The notes under the pieces were generated by a model. The model did not search any database. It saw only the letters and a program-made list of their open reading frames with translations, and was not told the DNA's origin. The translations under genes and the position numbers were made by a program. DNA of 9,340 bases, from assembly GCA_021202575.1 (NCBI GenBank), contig JAJQCU010000188.1, positions 1 through 9,340 of the forward strand, read 5' to 3'. The DNA comes from Lachnospiraceae bacterium. Lineage in GTDB: Bacteria; Bacillota; Clostridia; Lachnospirales; Lachnospiraceae. Shown here piece after piece: positions 6,678 to 9,340 of this stretch. Each line of letters opens with the position of its first letter. The stretch's first letter is position 1.

Positions 6678-7223
6678 TCACTCAAATGTGAACGGCTCAT
6701 ATTTTACGGTCTTCTTTTTCTCCGCCCATTCCTCAGCGAGAATGGAGCCCTTGGAAACATCATAGCAACCGCCATTTTTAAAGATATGGTCTCTCAGATC
6801 CCCGTCCTCTTTACTGCCGCACAGCTGGTGCATCCTGACCACCTGCTTATTGGCCGTGAAGGTCTCATTGCACAGCTTGTGAAGACCCAGCGTCTCAAAA
6901 ACATAGTCGTACAGATTCCACTCCAGGTACGTGGCCAGCTTCAATGAACGGCAGTCCTTCTCCGCCACATAATATCCCCAGACACAGCGGGAATTAATCC
7001 GGTCAATATCCACTAGATTGATCAGTCCCACCGGCTTGTCCTCATAGCGGATGATCCAGTTTCTCTGAGCGGGATCAGCGGAAACGCGCTCAAACCATTT
7101 CAGCTGTCCCTCCATGGTCAGCACCGGGTCGGTATACATATATTCCGTAATGTAGGGGCGCATCCGCCAGTCCATCACCAGGGCAAGGTCCTCTTTTCGT
7201 AAAAGAGTCATGGTCACATTCAT
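6678..7223 (-). CDS. GNAT-family N-acyltransferase, PseH-like
   Basis: This 181-residue protein resembles PseH, which acylates the C4 amino group of UDP-4-amino-4,6-dideoxy-N-acetyl-altrosamine in pseudaminic acid synthesis. Visible pieces are LRKEDLALVMDWRMRPYI (8-25), then QLKWFERV (40-47), WIIRYEDKPVGLINLVDID (56-74), then GYYVAE (83-88). YDYVFETLGLHKLCNETF (105-122) and VVRMHQLCG (128-136) complete the fold. At the position of the usual RxxGxG/A pyrophosphate loop the sequence is CRSLKLA (91-97), with both glycines absent, so ordinary CoA binding may be altered. Its ATG directly follows the ACP stop codon (TAA then ATG), with GGAG at 7233-7236 inside the ACP gene, so the two are coupled. 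I infer that it may take its acyl group from that ACP. Confidence 0.78.
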   Translation of the reverse strand: MNVTMTLLRKEDLALVMDWRMRPYITEYMYTDPVLTMEGQLKWFERVSADPAQRNWIIRYEDKPVGLINLVDIDRINSRCVWGYYVAEKDCRSLKLATYLEWNLYDYVFETLGLHKLCNETFTANKQVVRMHQLCGSKEDGDLRDHIFKNGGCYDVSKGSILAEEWAEKKKTVKYEPFTFE

Positions 7224-7445
7224 TTACTTTTTCTCCGCGCAGGCGATCAGATCGCCCACCATTTTCACTTCCAGCGCCCTGTCAAGAGGAATCTCAATAT
7301 GATAATTCTCCTCAAGCTCTGAAATCACCATAATGAACTGAAGCGAGTCAAAATCAGGAAGCTCAGCCAGTACGGTGGATTCGCCCAGATCCTCCGGAAC
7401 CATGTCCATGGACGCCGCCAAAACCTTTATGATTGTCTCTCTCAT
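7224..7445 (-). CDS. Discrete acyl carrier protein
   Basis: This is a 73-residue single-domain carrier. The phosphopantetheine site is the DSL motif (D33-S34-L35) in LPDFDSLQFIMVISELEENYHIEI. The four-helix carrier fold is suggested by helix 1 (1-15), helix 2 after S34 and a final helix 62-72 (KMVGDLIACAEKK). An AGGAAA-type site (about 7451-7456) precedes the ATG at 7445. It is not a fatty-acid housekeeping ACP by context: it lies between an FkbH-like loader and an acyltransferase. The likely cargo is therefore a glyceryl or related hydroxyacyl unit loaded by the upstream protein. A phosphopantetheinyl transferase from elsewhere would activate it. Confidence 0.9.
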   Translation of the reverse strand: MRETIIKVLAASMDMVPEDLGESTVLAELPDFDSLQFIMVISELEENYHIEIPLDRALEVKMVGDLIACAEKK

Positions 7446-7480
7446 GCTGTTTTCCTTTCAAGTTAATGTTGAATTAGGTG

Positions 7481-7517
7481 AAAAAGGCCCGGATTTCAAC
7501 GCGTCTCACGTTTCCGG
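7481..7517 (-). terminator. Terminator- or attenuator-like hairpin between FkbH-like gene and ACP gene
   Basis: On the minus strand, 20 bases after the FkbH-like stop codon, CCGGA (7513-7517 on the given strand as TCCGG) pairs with TCCGG (7489-7493). An inner AACG/CGTT pairing and a small bulge lie within. GGCC then TTTTT (7481-7485) follows. It is weak as a full terminator because the stem is short and bulged. It may cause partial read-through, or separate the large protein from the ACP in level. Confidence 0.35.
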
Positions 7518-7537
7518 AATTCAAAAAACATTCCTGT

Positions 7538-9328
7538 TTACAGCTCCTTTGGCTGATTGACATAATGCCTTCTCTCCGGCCTTTTTGTCAGATCAATGCA
7601 ATAATTTTTCTCATTCTCAGTCGCCGAAACAGTCTGATAGCCAAGGCTTTCGTACAGTTCGGCCACCGGCGCGTTTTTCTTCGTCTTAATATATCTGGCC
7701 TTTAGAGAAGTAAAGCCCCGCCGCAGCAAATCCTCCTCGATCTCGTTGACCACAAAGCTCTCGACCTGCTTCCCCATCACCCTGCAGCTCATCAGGAAGC
7801 TGTCGATCTCAGGAATCTCCGTATTCACTACAGCCACGGCCACCAGTCCGTAATTGCCGAATTTGTCCCTGACCTGATAAGCATATATATCATAATGCGA
7901 ACGAAGCATTTTTTCAAGATCTGTTCCGGAATATCTGTGCGTGGTCAGATTAAACTGATTGGTCTTGGCAAACAGCTGCGCCACCCGGTCCAGCCTGGCC
8001 TCGTCCAACTCCACTCTCTCCGCTTCCAGATGTAAGGAACGCAGAAACTCCTCGTAGGTCAGGCCCCGGGAGGCCTCCTCGCGCCTGGCGTTCTCCATAT
8101 ACTGGCGGGTTTTCTCCCTGTCCTCCCCGGTCACGCGAAGGGTCTGAAAATACTGCGCGTAAATCTGATCCATAAACCCGGGATAATCCTCGATTTTCTC
8201 AGGGAAACCGGGGACAGTCACGGATTGCAGGCGAGTCAGAATATTCTCCCTTTCCGCGGGCATATCGTCTATAAAAACGAAGGAATCAAGCCCCAGGTTC
8301 AGCTCATGCGCCATACTGACCAGATTGTCCGCCTTGTCCATCCAGTTGATCCTGACCGCCGCGAAATCTGATCTGACTAACAGCATATGAGGATTCTTCC
8401 CCCAAACCTCCTCCACATCCGACAGATTATTTTTGGAGCAGACCGCCAGCAGCACCCCTGAGCGCTTCATCCGCAGAAGCTTCCGCTGAACCTGTTTATA
8501 GACGGCTCCAAGATGGTCGTCCGACAGTTCTATGCCTTCCGCCCCGCACTCTCCGAGGACGCCTCCCCAGAGCGTATTGTCCAGATCCAGGACCAGCACC
8601 TTCTTCGGCGTTCTGTTTGTAAGGGAAAGCAGGCGGCAGATTTCCCCGGCGACCAGCTTCGTTCCCTCATTGGAATAGGGGATTTTCCCCATATACCACA
8701 GCTTCTCCGAGAAAAAATACCTCTTCCCATATTGCTGAATGAGCGGCGACAGCTTCAGCACATGCACATTCCTGTGCTCCCTCATGACGCCGTCCAGCCT
8801 TTCTATCCAGTAGCGCTCTGTCTTTTCCATAAAAAGAGAGTCATTGTCCGCCAGCACAGGCGAACGAAACGTCACATCTGACACAAAGTATGTTTTCAGA
8901 GGACTGATCAGGGTTTGCAGCGTATCAAACCAGCTGTCGATAAGCGAATACGCGGCCGCCTCCTCCGGCTGTTCCTTTATCGGCTGTCCTTTTATCAACT
9001 GCTCACTTGTCGGTTGCTCACTTACCAGCTTTCCATCCGCCAGTCGGCTGTTCACATGCTCACCTTCTGTCGCCCGCCCGCTTATCGGCGTTCCATCCGC
9101 CTGCTGACCATTTTCAGCCCAGCCATCTATCGTCGGCTGCTCATTCAGCAGCTGCTCGATATCCATGATCAGGAAAGTGACATCCGGATCACATTTACAA
9201 TAAGCGGAACTGGCATCCAGCATTTTGCCCCAAACATCCCCGTAGCCCTCCGCGGGCACGGTCTCATACTCCTTCGAGACAAGCCGAAGCACATAGTCCG
9301 TATTAATATTTGATAATATCGCGCTCAT
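7538..9328 (-). CDS. FkbH-like HAD-IIIC protein (probable glyceryl-ACP loader) with internal pentapeptide array
   Basis: This protein of about 596 residues has three parts. Part one is an N-terminal SGNH-like region (1-60 and 125-235, for example FLIMDIEQLL and KRYFFSEKLWYMGKIPYS). Part two is a HAD core with LVLDLDNTLWGGVLGE (245-260; D248, D250), CSKNN (297-301) and FIDD (352-355). Part three is a C-terminal GNAT-like region (about 450-580: FAKTNQFNLTT, GNYGLVAVAVV, FLMSCRVMGKQVE, APVAELYESLGY). In characterised FkbH proteins the HAD core takes the glyceryl group of 1,3-bisphosphoglycerate, removes phosphate and places it on an ACP; an ACP gene follows here. Residues about 62-123 are a low-complexity insert of pentads absent from typical family members. 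The ATG at 9328 has no clear ribosome-binding site in the 12 bases left, and the frame is open to the edge, so a start slightly upstream is possible. Confidence 0.87.
   Translation of the reverse strand: MSAILSNINTDYVLRLVSKEYETVPAEGYGDVWGKMLDASSAYCKCDPDVTFLIMDIEQLLNEQPTIDGWAENGQQADGTPISGRATEGEHVNSRLADGKLVSEQPTSEQLIKGQPIKEQPEEAAAYSLIDSWFDTLQTLISPLKTYFVSDVTFRSPVLADNDSLFMEKTERYWIERLDGVMREHRNVHVLKLSPLIQQYGKRYFFSEKLWYMGKIPYSNEGTKLVAGEICRLLSLTNRTPKKVLVLDLDNTLWGGVLGECGAEGIELSDDHLGAVYKQVQRKLLRMKRSGVLLAVCSKNNLSDVEEVWGKNPHMLLVRSDFAAVRINWMDKADNLVSMAHELNLGLDSFVFIDDMPAERENILTRLQSVTVPGFPEKIEDYPGFMDQIYAQYFQTLRVTGEDREKTRQYMENARREEASRGLTYEEFLRSLHLEAERVELDEARLDRVAQLFAKTNQFNLTTHRYSGTDLEKMLRSHYDIYAYQVRDKFGNYGLVAVAVVNTEIPEIDSFLMSCRVMGKQVESFVVNEIEEDLLRRGFTSLKARYIKTKKNAPVAELYESLGYQTVSATENEKNYCIDLTKRPERRHYVNQPKEL
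8960..9124 (-). repeat. Eleven 15-bp tandem units encoding a pentapeptide array inside the FkbH-like gene
   Basis: Residues 69-123 split without any slip into eleven pentads, 165 bp in all. Position one is G in seven, E in three and S in one. Position two is often Q, K or R, position three P or L, position four I, V, A or T, and position five polar (S, D, N, K, E). Examples are GTPIS, GRATE, GKLVS and GQPIK. The array sits between DIEQLL and SLIDSW, where the SGNH-like domain should be continuous. The units have diverged but kept a perfect 15-bp register, which implies repeat expansion under frame selection. Confidence 0.85.
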
Positions 9329-9340
9329 GAATCTGCTTGC

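Noticed and set aside
6493..6765. A plus-strand frame of 90 codons across the 32-bp repeats
   Set aside because: The repeat period is not a multiple of three, so successive units are read in different frames, and the frame runs into the antisense of the GNAT gene. Not a credible repeat protein.
7538..9328. A frameshifted or fused pseudogene because of the odd insert
   Set aside because: The frame stays open through the insert, every pentad keeps register, and HAD motifs after it are intact, so the gene looks functional.

Overview
All ten coding regions lie on the minus strand, so transcription runs from the high-coordinate end to the low end. Strong AGGAGG-type ribosome-binding sites, short intergenic gaps, an AraC-family regulator and Bacillota-like promoter elements suggest a Clostridia genome, perhaps Lachnospiraceae. 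This assignment is an inference from style and protein flavour. The window is a surface-glycan precursor locus, the kind that supplies sugars for flagellin or S-layer glycosylation or for a capsule.

Upstream block (9328 to 5454, in order of transcription): a long FkbH-type protein (HAD-IIIC core with an N-terminal SGNH-like region and a C-terminal GNAT-like region), a discrete acyl carrier protein, a PseH-like GNAT acyltransferase, and a pseudaminic-acid-type nonulosonate synthase (PseI). The carrier protein and acyltransferase are directly adjacent (TAA then ATG). FkbH enzymes are known to load a glyceryl unit from 1,3-bisphosphoglycerate onto an acyl carrier protein. The simplest reading is a pathway that places an ACP-borne hydroxyacyl group, possibly glyceryl, on an amino sugar that becomes a nonulosonic acid. 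The other Pse enzymes (PseB, PseC, PseG, PseF) are not in the window and could lie beyond 9340.

Middle block (5286 to 756): gmd, fcl, manC and manA. These make GDP-L-fucose from fructose-6-phosphate through mannose-6-phosphate, GDP-mannose and GDP-4-keto-6-deoxymannose. Phosphomannomutase is the only step missing here.

Downstream block (669 to 1): a 119-residue conserved-looking protein of unknown function, and the first 102 residues of an AraC-family regulator that runs off the left edge. A good extended -10 promoter sits between manA and this pair.

Repeats are the second theme. The FkbH-like gene carries eleven tandem 15-bp units that encode a pentapeptide array inside its N-terminal domain. 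manA carries a related in-frame repeat that forms an unusual N-terminal extension. The leader of pseI contains a separate set of roughly 32-bp tandem repeats.
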